From contig NZ_CAMHZD010000016.1 of NCBI RefSeq assembly GCF_946190065.1, positions 1-54,067 on the forward strand: DNA of 54,067 nucleotides. Direction: 5' to 3'. A model generated the notes under the pieces. That model had not been told where the DNA came from. It did not search any database and was given only the letters and a program-made list of their open reading frames with translations. This DNA is from Streptococcus mitis. Its GTDB lineage: Bacteria > Bacillota > Bacilli > Lactobacillales > Streptococcaceae. Shown here piece after piece: positions 9,110 to 22,950 of the stretch. How positions within the stretch are numbered: the stretch's first letter is position 1; the number at the start of each line of letters is the position of its first letter. Position numbers and translations under genes: made by a program.

Positions 9110-10048
9110 TCATTCACTATAAAGAGCTTCTAACTCCCTCTTTAAATATTCAGCTAGATGTTGATGAGCAAAGATGTCAGCATTCTGTTCCGCTGTAGGA
9201 TTATAGTTTGTATTGGTATTTACATCATACACATAAATATCTCCGCTTTCTGATTGAACCCATTCTATAGCTGCCACATCAATATGAGCATTTTTAAGGA
9301 AGGCTTCATAAGCTTCTTTTTGAGATTCTGGTAGAGGTTCTGTAATTTGGAATTTTTCAGAAGTTTCCAGTTGTTCTGGTCTCTTACCGATTTGACAACC
9401 ATCTGCTGGACAAAGTTGGAAACCATCTGAAGAATCAATTGAAACAGTATAAAGGAACTTCTGATTGATAAACTCTGAACGACGGATACGACCATCACTT
9501 GGTTTAATATAAGCCTGCAACAAGGTAATACCATCTACTGAAGGTTCAAAAGCAGAACTGTTAACATAAGCTTCTAGTTCTTCTTCATTTTGGAAAAGTT
9601 GCACTCCTAATCCCTTTCCCGCTCTATTATGCTTGGTAATCAAAGGATAGATATTCAATTTTCTTGCTGCTTCAATAATATTTTCCGGTCCCAAAACAGC
9701 AACTGTTGCTGGAGTCTCAATACCAGATTCATTTAATTTCAAATATTGTTTTACCTTACTGATTTCTAAATTGATGGCTCCCGTTCCATTAACTACTTTA
9801 CGTCCATGAGCCTCTAGCCAAGTAAGCACCTGCTCCGTAAACTCTGGTGCATAGCGATGCCCTCTTGTATGAGAAGATGCGGACATCCTATTATAAAAAA
9901 TTCCTTGTGGAGGTGGGCTTTGAAGATCTAATATCCCACTCGATAGATCCCATAATTCATAAGGTACTTGTATTTTTTCTAACCATTTTACTAAATGCTG
10001 TGTCCATTCAATATTTTCATGAATCACATAAACTTTTGCGTTACTCAT
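9110..10048 (-). CDS. ATP-grasp ligase, RimK-like, unknown substrate
   Basis: A 312-residue cytoplasmic ATP-grasp enzyme. An N-terminal pre-ATP-grasp domain (about 1-105) is followed by the nucleotide-binding region with YPLITKHNRAGKGLGVQLF (the lysine and glycine-rich loop, about 152-170) and a C-terminal metal site (VAAIEWVQ, then YVYDVNTNTNYNP, with conserved acidic/Asn residues). The fold resembles RimK/glutamate-ligase proteins that join an amine to an acyl-phosphate. It starts 15 bp after the symporter gene, so both are surely co-transcribed. That suggests it uses the imported compound or makes a conjugate from it. I do not recognise a named homologue; the reaction is unassigned. Confidence 0.75.
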   Translation of the reverse strand: MSNAKVYVIHENIEWTQHLVKWLEKIQVPYELWDLSSGILDLQSPPPQGIFYNRMSASSHTRGHRYAPEFTEQVLTWLEAHGRKVVNGTGAINLEISKVKQYLKLNESGIETPATVAVLGPENIIEAARKLNIYPLITKHNRAGKGLGVQLFQNEEELEAYVNSSAFEPSVDGITLLQAYIKPSDGRIRRSEFINQKFLYTVSIDSSDGFQLCPADGCQIGKRPEQLETSEKFQITEPLPESQKEAYEAFLKNAHIDVAAIEWVQSESGDIYVYDVNTNTNYNPTAEQNADIFAHQHLAEYLKRELEALYSE

Positions 10049-10062
10049 AACTCATATCTCCT

Positions 10063-11313
10063 TTAAGAAAAATTAACTGACAATTGATGTTGCTTGTCTT
10101 CTTCTAAACTATAACCTTCTGTTTTTTCAATGACACTGACTGTTAAGATTTGACCCAAAACATTAATCATTGTACGGCCAGCATTTACAAAGAAATCAAC
10201 TGCAAAAATCAAGGCCACTCCTTCTACTGGCAATCCAAGCTGGGGTGCTGCTGCCAACAAAACTACGATAGCTCCTGATGGAACAGTAGCTGCAGTTTTC
10301 CCAATCAAGGTCAAAAGTAAAACTGTAAATAAGAGGCTTGATAATGAAAATTGGATACCGTAGGCATGTGCGATAAAAATAGTAGCTACTGAAAAATAGA
10401 CAGCTGCTCCTTCTAGATTAAAGGTATATCCTAAAGGGATAACCAAATCAATCGTATTCTCATCATGTCCCTGTTTCTTTAAATCCTTCAATAGGGACGG
10501 CAACACAACACTCGAACTACCTGAAATAAATGCTAGAGTCAAGAGGCTCCAATTTTCACGAAAAGCAGTCAAATATGGAACTTTAAAGATAGAGGCAATC
10601 AGAGGGAAAATAACTAAAATGAGAACTCCATAAGCCAAATAAGTTCCGATAACAAATTGACCAAGTCCAACCAACTTATCAATTCCTGTACTAGCGACAT
10701 CTTTTGCAATAAAGCCAAAGATTCCGATAGGAGATAATTTTACAATAACAGTTACAATTTTATAAATAGCTTCAATCCAGATCTGGAAACCTTCAAGAAT
10801 TTTTTTGGTTTTATCACTCTTCAAGCTACCAATTCCATAACCAAGAAAAATAGCAAAAACAATAATTGGAAGAAGAGATCCTTCTGAAATTGACTTCACA
10901 ATATTTGAAGGAATAAAACCAAGTAAAAACTCACTCAATTGGACATTATTAGCTATCCCATCGATATTACCACCAGTTTGGCCAATATTCACACCTTGTC
11001 CAAATCCCAAATAATAACTAGAAAATACAAATAATAAAGTAATCACAGTTGTAACAGCAAAAAAGTAGAGTAAGGTCTTCGTTAAAATTTTACCAAACGA
11101 TTTTTTTCCAATAACACTAGCCACTGCAACTACTATAATTGGAAATATCAGTGGAATAATGACCATGTTCACCAATTTAATAAACGCTTGTCCTAGAAAT
11201 TGATAAAAATCTGCAAATTGTGGCCAGATTACTGCAAAAATAACACCTAAAATCAAAGCTAGCAATAATTGCAAACCGAGTGAAAGTTTTGACCATAAAT
11301 TAACTAATTTCAT
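10063..11313 (-). CDS. Dicarboxylate/amino acid:cation symporter (DAACS family)
   Basis: A 416-residue membrane transporter of the GltP/DctA fold with eight helices and two re-entrant loops. Family motifs are the Ser-rich HP1 tip (SGSSSVVLP, about 267-275), the TM7 NLEGAA motif (in place of NMDGT) and the TM8 GRTMINVLG motif. Relative to archaeal GltPh, the Asp that contacts the substrate amino group (three residues before the TM8 Arg) is Asn here, and the sodium-site Asp after NVxG is Gln. That argues against a standard glutamate/aspartate substrate and is closer to dicarboxylate carriers. It is first in a two-gene operon with the ATP-grasp ligase. Substrate unknown. Confidence 0.85.
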   Translation of the reverse strand: MKLVNLWSKLSLGLQLLLALILGVIFAVIWPQFADFYQFLGQAFIKLVNMVIIPLIFPIIVVAVASVIGKKSFGKILTKTLLYFFAVTTVITLLFVFSSYYLGFGQGVNIGQTGGNIDGIANNVQLSEFLLGFIPSNIVKSISEGSLLPIIVFAIFLGYGIGSLKSDKTKKILEGFQIWIEAIYKIVTVIVKLSPIGIFGFIAKDVASTGIDKLVGLGQFVIGTYLAYGVLILVIFPLIASIFKVPYLTAFRENWSLLTLAFISGSSSVVLPSLLKDLKKQGHDENTIDLVIPLGYTFNLEGAAVYFSVATIFIAHAYGIQFSLSSLLFTVLLLTLIGKTAATVPSGAIVVLLAAAPQLGLPVEGVALIFAVDFFVNAGRTMINVLGQILTVSVIEKTEGYSLEEDKQHQLSVNFS

Positions 11314-11558
11314 AAAATAACCCCTTTGCTTTTATTTGCTAATTATTCTACTACGAATCTTCTAGCTTGACTAATATATATTTTCTATTGTGACCATAAA
11401 AAAGATTTATGACAATATCTCAAAGTGTCGTCATATCTATTTCGCTATCCATTATGAATTTTTTAGGTTAGACAAACACCACCATCTAAACTACTCAACT
11501 GTATGGAGCAATTCCATAATGATAAAGAAGAGTGACTTCAAGTATCAAACCTACAAAA

Positions 11559-11696
11559 AGAGGCTGAGTAAAACGTCTTTAAAATCAAAAAACGCATAAT
11601 ATCAGATGTTGAATTGAACAGCCTTGATATTATGCGTTTTATTGTTGAAAGATTTACTTCATTTTTCCTGAAATTGAGTTTTTCCCAACCTCTTCT
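11559..11696. repeat. MITE-like palindromic element
   Basis: A roughly 138-bp segment bounded by imperfect inverted ends (AGAGGCTGAGTAAAA against the complement of TTTTTCCCAACCTCT, 12 of 15 matching). A perfect 14-bp inverted repeat lies near its middle (11591-11604 with 11625-11638). It holds no credible gene. It may be a small interspersed element or an IS end, and the central hairpin could also act as a bidirectional terminator. The rest of the gap 11314-11558 holds the symporter promoter region; I see nothing else there. Confidence 0.5.
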
Positions 11697-11700
11697 ACTT

Positions 11701-12258
11701 CTATTTAACAGGTATCTCCTTAATCACGCGCGCAGGATTGCCAGCTAGGACAACATTGTCTCCGAAGGACTTGGTGATTACAGCTCCTGCTCCTGCAACA
11801 ACGTTATTTCCCAGTGTCACTCCAGGAAGGACAATGACGCCACCACCAGCCCAGAAATTATCTCCGATTGTGATAGGCTTTCCGTACTCGATACCTGAAT
11901 TTCGCTCCTGCGGATCTAGTGGATGGAGTGGGGTTAAAAACTGACAATTGGGACCAATCATAGCATTGTCCCCGATGCGAATCGGACAAACATCCAGCAT
12001 GGTCAAGTTCCAATTAGAATAAAAATTTTCCCCTAGATGGATATTGACCCCATAATCGACCACCAGGCGTGGATTGACAAAGATATTTTGTCCAGTTGAG
12101 CCGAACCAAGTCTTGATGATTTCGACTCCCTTCAAGGGATCTTCTTCCTTGTTAAAGGCAGACTGTTTTTGGCGAGAAGCCTGAGCCAAGGCTCGCAATT
12201 CTGGATCCGATGAACGGTAAACCTCTCCCACTATCATTTTCTGGTATTCACTGGTCAT
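11701..12258 (-). CDS. Maltose/galactoside O-acetyltransferase-like protein (LbH fold)
   Basis: A 185-residue cytoplasmic acetyltransferase of the left-handed beta-helix class, related to Maa/LacA/NodL. An N-terminal helical Mac domain (about 1-60) precedes hexapeptide repeats (IRIGDNAMIGPN, ITIGDNFWAGGG, VTLGNNVVAGAG). The catalytic His lies in the FLTPLHPLD loop. The family moves an acetyl group from acetyl-CoA to a sugar hydroxyl. The ATG at 12258 (MTSEYQKM) is preferred over one ten codons upstream because a GGAG-type Shine-Dalgarno (AACAAGGAGAA) precedes it. It stands alone between a repeat-like element and the broken VOC gene. The acceptor is unknown. Confidence 0.85.
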   Translation of the reverse strand: MTSEYQKMIVGEVYRSSDPELRALAQASRQKQSAFNKEEDPLKGVEIIKTWFGSTGQNIFVNPRLVVDYGVNIHLGENFYSNWNLTMLDVCPIRIGDNAMIGPNCQFLTPLHPLDPQERNSGIEYGKPITIGDNFWAGGGVIVLPGVTLGNNVVAGAGAVITKSFGDNVVLAGNPARVIKEIPVK

Positions 12259-12364
12259 TGTATTCTTCTCCTTGTTCCCTACTATCATATCAAATTTTCT
12301 ACATATCTGACTAGGATAAGGAGTACTTTCTACAGTTTATGCTCTGGTTTTCATCACATTCGGT

Positions 12365-13219
12365 CTATCTCGCTAAACGAACACGGGTCACGATTCCGTC
12401 TGGGTCTGTGATTTCCAACTGGCTCGATGTCAGCCATTTGATTGGTGCATCAACTTCTTGTGCTTTCTGCGCAATCGTTAACAGTTCTTCTTTACTAGCG
12501 ACCTCAATGACATAGTAGGCTAAGCCTGGCAAGCCTTGCTTACGTGAAGCCAGCCTTTTTCCTCCCCATTCATTGACTGCTAAATGATGATGGTAGTCTC
12601 CAGCTGCAATCCAACTAGCGCTAGGCACACTGAATTTATCCACTATCCCTAACACCTTTTGATAAAACTGGCTGGACTTTCGACTATCCTTGACGGAAAG
12701 ATGGATATGCCCCATTCTCGTACCCTCTGCTAAAGTAAAGGGCTCTACTCTTTCCCCCAACTCATAGATATCCTGTGCTGCAAGGGCCTCAGTGACCCCT
12801 ATAATACGACCGTCTTCTCGAATATCCTATGTGGAAACCGGCTTATCTCGATAGAGTTCAATGCCATTTCCCTCCAAATCCTCCAAATAAAGGGCCTCAC
12901 TGTAACCGTGGTCTGCACCGCCGACAAGAGAAATCTGTAAATCTGTCAGGTGTTTCAAGACATCAGCCAAAGCCTTGCGTGTCGGCAAAAGAATAGCCAG
13001 ATGGTAAAGACCATAATGTTCCCTTACTTCACCGCTCTCTTGTGCTTGAATCAAGTGTACCAAGGCTTTTCCTCCAAGTCCCAGAACGGCCTCTGTCTCA
13101 GTTTGAGATAAGATTTCTAAACCAATAACTTGCTGATAAAAGGCTGTTTGACTCGACAAGTTCTTTACATTTAAAACTTCCTCTGCCAAATAAATGTGAC
13201 TCTTGTATTCATAGGTCAT
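12365..13219 (-). pseudogene. Two-domain VOC (glyoxalase/CatE-like) protein, broken by an amber codon
   Basis: One reading frame of 285 codons is interrupted by a single TAG at 12827-12829. The N-terminal part (130 residues, HIYLAEEVLNVKN to YRDKPVST) is a VOC domain. The frame continues without a shift as DIREDGRIIGVTEALAAQD into a second VOC domain (GHIHLSVKDSRKSSQFY and on). Two-domain members are catechol-2,3-dioxygenase or glyoxalase-like metalloenzymes. A one-base change from TGG (Trp) to TAG explains the stop; Trp at this site is my memory of the intact relative. The downstream half has an in-frame ATG but no evident Shine-Dalgarno. Probably inactive, though readthrough or two-part expression cannot be ruled out. 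Confidence 0.88.
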
Positions 13220-13320
13220 AAATGGTTCTCTTTTTTAGTTGTAATGCTTTTTGTTACAACTATTGTATAATTCCCATCAAGAAAGTCAAGCCAGACAACT
13301 CGAAGTATCTCCCTCAGCAA

Positions 13321-13356
13321 AAAACAATCCCAGAAAAAATCTTCTAGGATTGTTTT
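13321..13356 (-). terminator. Terminator of the lipoprotein gene
   Basis: An inverted repeat AAAACAATCC (13321-13330) / GGATTGTTTT (13347-13356), with further pairing inside, is followed on the minus strand by a T-run. It sits 5 bp past the lipoprotein stop. Confidence 0.8.
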
Positions 13357-13360
13357 GTAT

Positions 13361-14545
13361 TTATTTTACTAGACTAGCAAAGTTATTTCTCAAATCAACG
13401 TTTTCTGTGGGATTGAGATACATCTTATCACCATTGGTCGTTGGTGAGTGGAAAACGATTCCTTCGCCAGTGTCTGTAATAGCAAAGAAGTAATTGTGAA
13501 CGGTTGGATAGTTATCCCAATTACTGTAGGTCTCTACAATGCGATATTTGGCAGTACCACTACCTGTTTTTGAATATTCCGCATCTAGTTTGCTACCATC
13601 TTTCCAGTAAAGCATGTCAGCTCTAATGTTACCAACTGCGATTCCTTTTTGATAGTTAGGTTGACCCATTTCATCACCCCAACTCTTCATAAAGCTTGCT
13701 AAAGCAGCGGATTTATCAGCTGTCCAAGGACCGGTTTCTTCTGTTTTGGAAGGAGTCGTTTCCTTGACTTCTTTCTTGCTTTCACTCGATGAACTGCTAG
13801 TACTGCTACTACTTGCTTCCGATTTAGAAGAAGAGGAAGAGCTAGCACTCGTTTCTTCCTTAGCTGGGGTAAATTTAAACTCTTCCCATGTAAACTTGTC
13901 TGCCGTAACTTCGTCAGCTTCTGATTTACCAAAGTTCTCAAGCAATTTCTTATCCGTAATCTTGATAGACTTGCTATCCACTTTTGTAGGTCCCTTGGCA
14001 CCTTCTAGTTTGTAAAGAGTTCCTTCCCCTTCACCTGATCCAGAAGACCAAGTCAAAGCCAAGACCTCACCTGTCTTAAAGAATTTCATCGAGCTACGAG
14101 CACCACCATGCCCTGCTACATAATCCTCTGCTAGCAGGGTTGGTTGACCTTCTTTGAGATAATACAAACCTGTAAAGAAGTAATTCTTCCCTGCGGTTTG
14201 GCTACCTACCAACATTTCAGACTGGCCATCTCCATCTAAATCTAGGAAAGTATAACGTTGTTTTGAAGGATCTGCTGCAGCTGCTTCGATGACCCATGAG
14301 TTTATCATATGGTCAGATTTGTGAAGCTTGGCTTCGATATCTGGAGCCTGTTTCTTACCAGAAGACAAGATAACCTCATAATCCTCAAAAACACTCTTAT
14401 AAAGGTCTTCTGCCTTTGTCTCATCCTGCTCCTTAGAGCCACCAAAAAAGTTTTTCAAAGGCTCTGGTAAAGCAATTGAACTACAAGCAGTCAAGCAGGT
14501 TACTGACAGAGCCATAGCCAACCCTAACATCCATTTCTTTTTCAT
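13361..14545 (-). CDS. Surface lipoprotein with C-terminal DUF4767-type domain
   Basis: A 394-residue exported lipoprotein. Its signal peptide ends in the lipobox LTAC with Cys21 as the lipidated residue. A first globular region (about 45-215) contains an acidic, calcium-site-like DLDGDGQSEM segment and resembles repeat-bearing extracellular domains. A low-complexity Ser/Glu/Thr linker (about 230-265) follows, then a C-terminal domain (ALASFMKSWGDEMGQPNYQ to the end) that fits the DUF4767 family of streptococcal and lactobacillar lipoproteins. Function is unknown. It is monocistronic, with a clear terminator, and lies next to the IS remnant flanking the sialidase. Confidence 0.85.
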   Translation of the reverse strand: MKKKWMLGLAMALSVTCLTACSSIALPEPLKNFFGGSKEQDETKAEDLYKSVFEDYEVILSSGKKQAPDIEAKLHKSDHMINSWVIEAAAADPSKQRYTFLDLDGDGQSEMLVGSQTAGKNYFFTGLYYLKEGQPTLLAEDYVAGHGGARSSMKFFKTGEVLALTWSSGSGEGEGTLYKLEGAKGPTKVDSKSIKITDKKLLENFGKSEADEVTADKFTWEEFKFTPAKEETSASSSSSSKSEASSSSTSSSSSESKKEVKETTPSKTEETGPWTADKSAALASFMKSWGDEMGQPNYQKGIAVGNIRADMLYWKDGSKLDAEYSKTGSGTAKYRIVETYSNWDNYPTVHNYFFAITDTGEGIVFHSPTTNGDKMYLNPTENVDLRNNFASLVK

Positions 14546-14699
14546 AACACTATTTTTCCCCTTTTTCTCCTTTTTTATTCATTATATAAGAAGGACTGGA
14601 AAAAAATGCAATTAAAATCCTTAAAAAGTTTTTGTAAACTGTAATAAGATCAGATTTATTTATATATCTACAGAAAAAGGAGAGGATATAATATTTGTA

Positions 14700-14910
14700 A
14701 TGGGTAAATGCCCTATAGATATCATAAATCGGGATATACATAAGGAAATCATCGCTAAACTGGAGTACAATGCTCCATTTTGTCCTGATTTCGGAATCCA
14801 AATGAAGAAACATGACTTTCAAAAAAGCTATCAAATTTATTGCTATAAATATATATGGTGCTCCCATAGCAATAATTAAAACAACTTTTCTTAATGCTAA
14901 AATTATCCTC
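14700..14910 (+). pseudogene. ISL3-family transposase, 5' remnant
   Basis: Plus-strand frame from 14718 reads DIHKEIIAKLEYNAPFCPD, then MKKHDFQK. This matches the N-terminal zinc-finger region of IS1167-like ISL3 transposases (THKEIIAKLDY-APxCPxC-KYDFQK). The second Cys of the finger is Phe and the frame shifts after the FQK motif, so the copy is dead. After the shift, a GAPIAIIK segment may continue the match to about 14910. No start codon or terminal repeat is recognisable. It pairs with the 3' remnant at 20957-21583; the two bracket the sialidase gene. Confidence 0.7.
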
Positions 14911-14960
14911 TATCATCTCTATGAAAATCTCTCGTTACTATCAAATTGGAAATTTCATGC

Positions 14961-20807
<5,847 letters not shown>

Positions 20808-20956
20808 CTATTTTTGAAGACTGAAATTTTGTCTATCAAAATCCTATAAATTTAATTATACCCCAATTATCAAGTCAAGTGCAAGAAAGTTGTTCTTCTG
20901 ATTAAGTGAACATCTTGCAATCTATTTGACTTGGCTAAACAGCTTCTCTTTCTAAT

Positions 20957-21583
20957 TTCTAGGCTCAGGCTAAAACAGTTCACTGGAATGTTTTACTCCA
21001 ACATCTAAGCCGTGCTATGAGTCGTGTGCGTGTTCAAATTATGAATCAGTTTGAGCGAAAATCTCATGAATACAAGACTATCAAGCGTTACTGGAAACTC
21101 ATTCAACAGGATAGTCGTAAACTCAGCAATAAGCGTTTTTATCGCCCTACTTTTCGTATGCACTTAACCAATAAAGAGATTCTTGATAAACTATTAAGCT
21201 ATTCAGAATACTTGAAACACCACTATAATCTCTATCAGCTCTTGCTTTTTCACTTTCAGAATAAAGAGCCTGACAAATTTTTCGGACTCATTGAGGACAA
21301 TCTAAAGCAGGTTCATCCTCTTTTTCAGACTGTCTTTAAAACCTTTCTAAAGGACAAAGAGAAAATAGTCAACGCTCTTCAGTTACCCTATTCTAACGCA
21401 AAACTGGAAGCGACAAATAATCTCATCAAACTTATCAAGCGCAATGCCTTTGGTTTTCGGAACTTTGAAAACTTCAAAAAACGGATTTTTATCGCTCTGA
21501 ATATCAAAAAAGAAAAAGTCTGGGACAAAAGTCCCTTAGCTTGCAAAAAAAGCAACGGATTTGAACTGCACCCCAAAAAGTAG
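20957..21583 (+). pseudogene. ISL3-family transposase, 3' remnant
   Basis: An open frame on the plus strand from about 20957 (an ATG is at 21017) encodes the C-terminal half of an IS1167-like ISL3 transposase. Recognisable segments are LLQHLSRAMSRVRVQIMNQF, KRYWKLIQQDSRKL and the conserved end YSNAKLEATNNLIKLIK followed by RNAFGFRNFENFKKRI. The N-terminal and central catalytic parts are missing, and a TAG lies just before the first matching codon. The tail (after KEK) diverges and ends in an ELHPKK stretch that may be an IS-end sequence. It is the counterpart of the remnant at 14700; about a third of the transposase is absent between them. Confidence 0.88.
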
Positions 21584-21597
21584 AAATTCCTATCCTT

Positions 21598-22635
21598 TTA
21601 TTTCACAACAAGCTCATAACGTGTCTGGCTTGTAAAGGTTTGACCGGCTTTAAGAATGACTTGGTCTTTGAGGTCGCTATGAATGGCATCTGGTAAAGCC
21701 TGCGCTTCAAGTGCAATCCCATTGTGCTGTACCATTGGCTGACCTCCTATGATGACACTCTCATCGACAAAGTTTGCTGTGTAGACCACAAAACATGGAG
21801 CCTCTGTCTTGAAAAGCAAGAAGCGACCTGAATTTTGGTCATAAAGGAAACCAGCATTGTCATGACCCGTAGGGAGGGCAAATGGGTGGTCCAAGCCAGA
21901 TACCAGTTGGATTTGCTCATCTTCCTCTGCAAAGATATCCTTTAACAAGGCTCCATTGTAGATGTGTTTAACCACATCACGATTGGCATCTGGAGTTTTT
22001 GCAGGAACACCATCGGGAGCTATTGGGTAAATCCCCTCTGTATTTAGTTGGAAAACGTGGCGGTCAATTGTCTGCGTGAAATCACCAGACAAGTTGAAAT
22101 AGCTGTGGTTGGTTGGATTGACCAGCGTATCCTGATCTGTCGTTACCTTATAGCTGATTTCGTAGGCACCAGTTTCTTCCAAGTGGTAGCTGATCCAGAT
22201 CTTGAGATTCCCAGGGAACCCTCCTGTGCCATCTGTACGCTCTGTGTAGAGGGTCAAACCATGATCGCTCACTTCAACTAGTTCAAACAAGCTTGAATCC
22301 CAACCTGTTGAGCCACTGTGGTTACAGTTGCTAGCATTGTTGACTTCAAGATGATAGGTCTGGCCATTGAGTTCAAATGTCGCACCTGCGATACGGCCTG
22401 CAACTGGACCTACGCTAGCTCCATGCTTGGGACTATTGCCTACATAGCTATCGAAGTCCTCAAATCCCAAGATAACATTGGCAAAATTTCCAGCCTTATC
22501 AGGCGTGACATAGCGCAAAATGGTCGCACCATAAGTCATGACCTCAAGTTGGTAACCACCGTCCGTCTCAAAACGATAGGCTAAGACATCTTGTCCCTCA
22601 TGATTTCCAAATACACGCTCTGTGTATGCTTTCAT
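21598..22635 (-). CDS. galM: Aldose 1-epimerase (galactose mutarotase)
   Basis: A 345-residue cytoplasmic mutarotase that interconverts the alpha and beta anomers of galactose or glucose, feeding the Leloir or tagatose pathway. The GalM fold is shown by the substrate Arg/Asn region (GPVAGRIAGATF near 75), the catalytic acid His in NPTNHSYFNLSG (about 173-184) and the catalytic base Glu in GIALEAQALPDA (about 308). It is last in the bgaC-PTS-agaS-galM series on the minus strand but is separated from agaS by about 310 bp holding a BOX element. It may therefore have its own promoter. The 3' end lies 14 bp from the ISL3 remnant stop. Confidence 0.93.
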   Translation of the reverse strand: MKAYTERVFGNHEGQDVLAYRFETDGGYQLEVMTYGATILRYVTPDKAGNFANVILGFEDFDSYVGNSPKHGASVGPVAGRIAGATFELNGQTYHLEVNNASNCNHSGSTGWDSSLFELVEVSDHGLTLYTERTDGTGGFPGNLKIWISYHLEETGAYEISYKVTTDQDTLVNPTNHSYFNLSGDFTQTIDRHVFQLNTEGIYPIAPDGVPAKTPDANRDVVKHIYNGALLKDIFAEEDEQIQLVSGLDHPFALPTGHDNAGFLYDQNSGRFLLFKTEAPCFVVYTANFVDESVIIGGQPMVQHNGIALEAQALPDAIHSDLKDQVILKAGQTFTSQTRYELVVK

Positions 22636-22751
22636 TCTGTTCTCCTTTTACTATTTCTCTCAAGCAAACAAACCATAGAAAGCCTACTGACAATCTATGG
22701 TTTATCTGATAATTTACAAATCCTATTGTCAAGAATTCATAAACACTGTCT

Positions 22752-22950
22752 TATACTCAATGAAAATCAAAGAGCAAACTAGGAAGCTAGCCACAGGCTG
22801 CTCAAAGCACTGCTTTGAGGTTGTAGATAGAACTGACGAAGTCAGCTCAAAACACTGTTTTGAGGTTGTGGATAGAACTGACAGAGTCAGTAACATATAC
22901 CTACGGCAAGGCGACACTAGCATGGTTTAAAGAGATTTTCGAAGAGTATT
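22752..22950 (-). repeat. BOX element (A1-B2-C1)
   Basis: A 199-bp element, equal to boxA (59) + two boxB (2 x 45) + boxC (50). The two boxB copies are visible as repeated GAGGTTGT(A/G)GATAGAACTGAC units. Its boxA end runs into the agaS stop codon (22949-22951), so the element sits directly at the end of that gene and splits agaS from galM. Confidence 0.92.

Noticed and set aside
9013-9198. 61-codon plus-strand ORF
   Set aside because: It overlaps the ATP-grasp 3' end in antisense, with no family resemblance or Shine-Dalgarno.
11390-11599. 69-codon plus-strand ORF upstream of the symporter
   Set aside because: It runs into the MITE-like element and has no recognisable domain; it might be a decayed IS piece but I cannot support that.
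14550-14867. 105-codon minus-strand ORF between the lipoprotein and sialidase genes
   Set aside because: It lies antisense to the ISL3 5' remnant, has skewed composition (Ile/Tyr/Phe-rich) and ends in a Lys/Glu run from an AT-rich leader.
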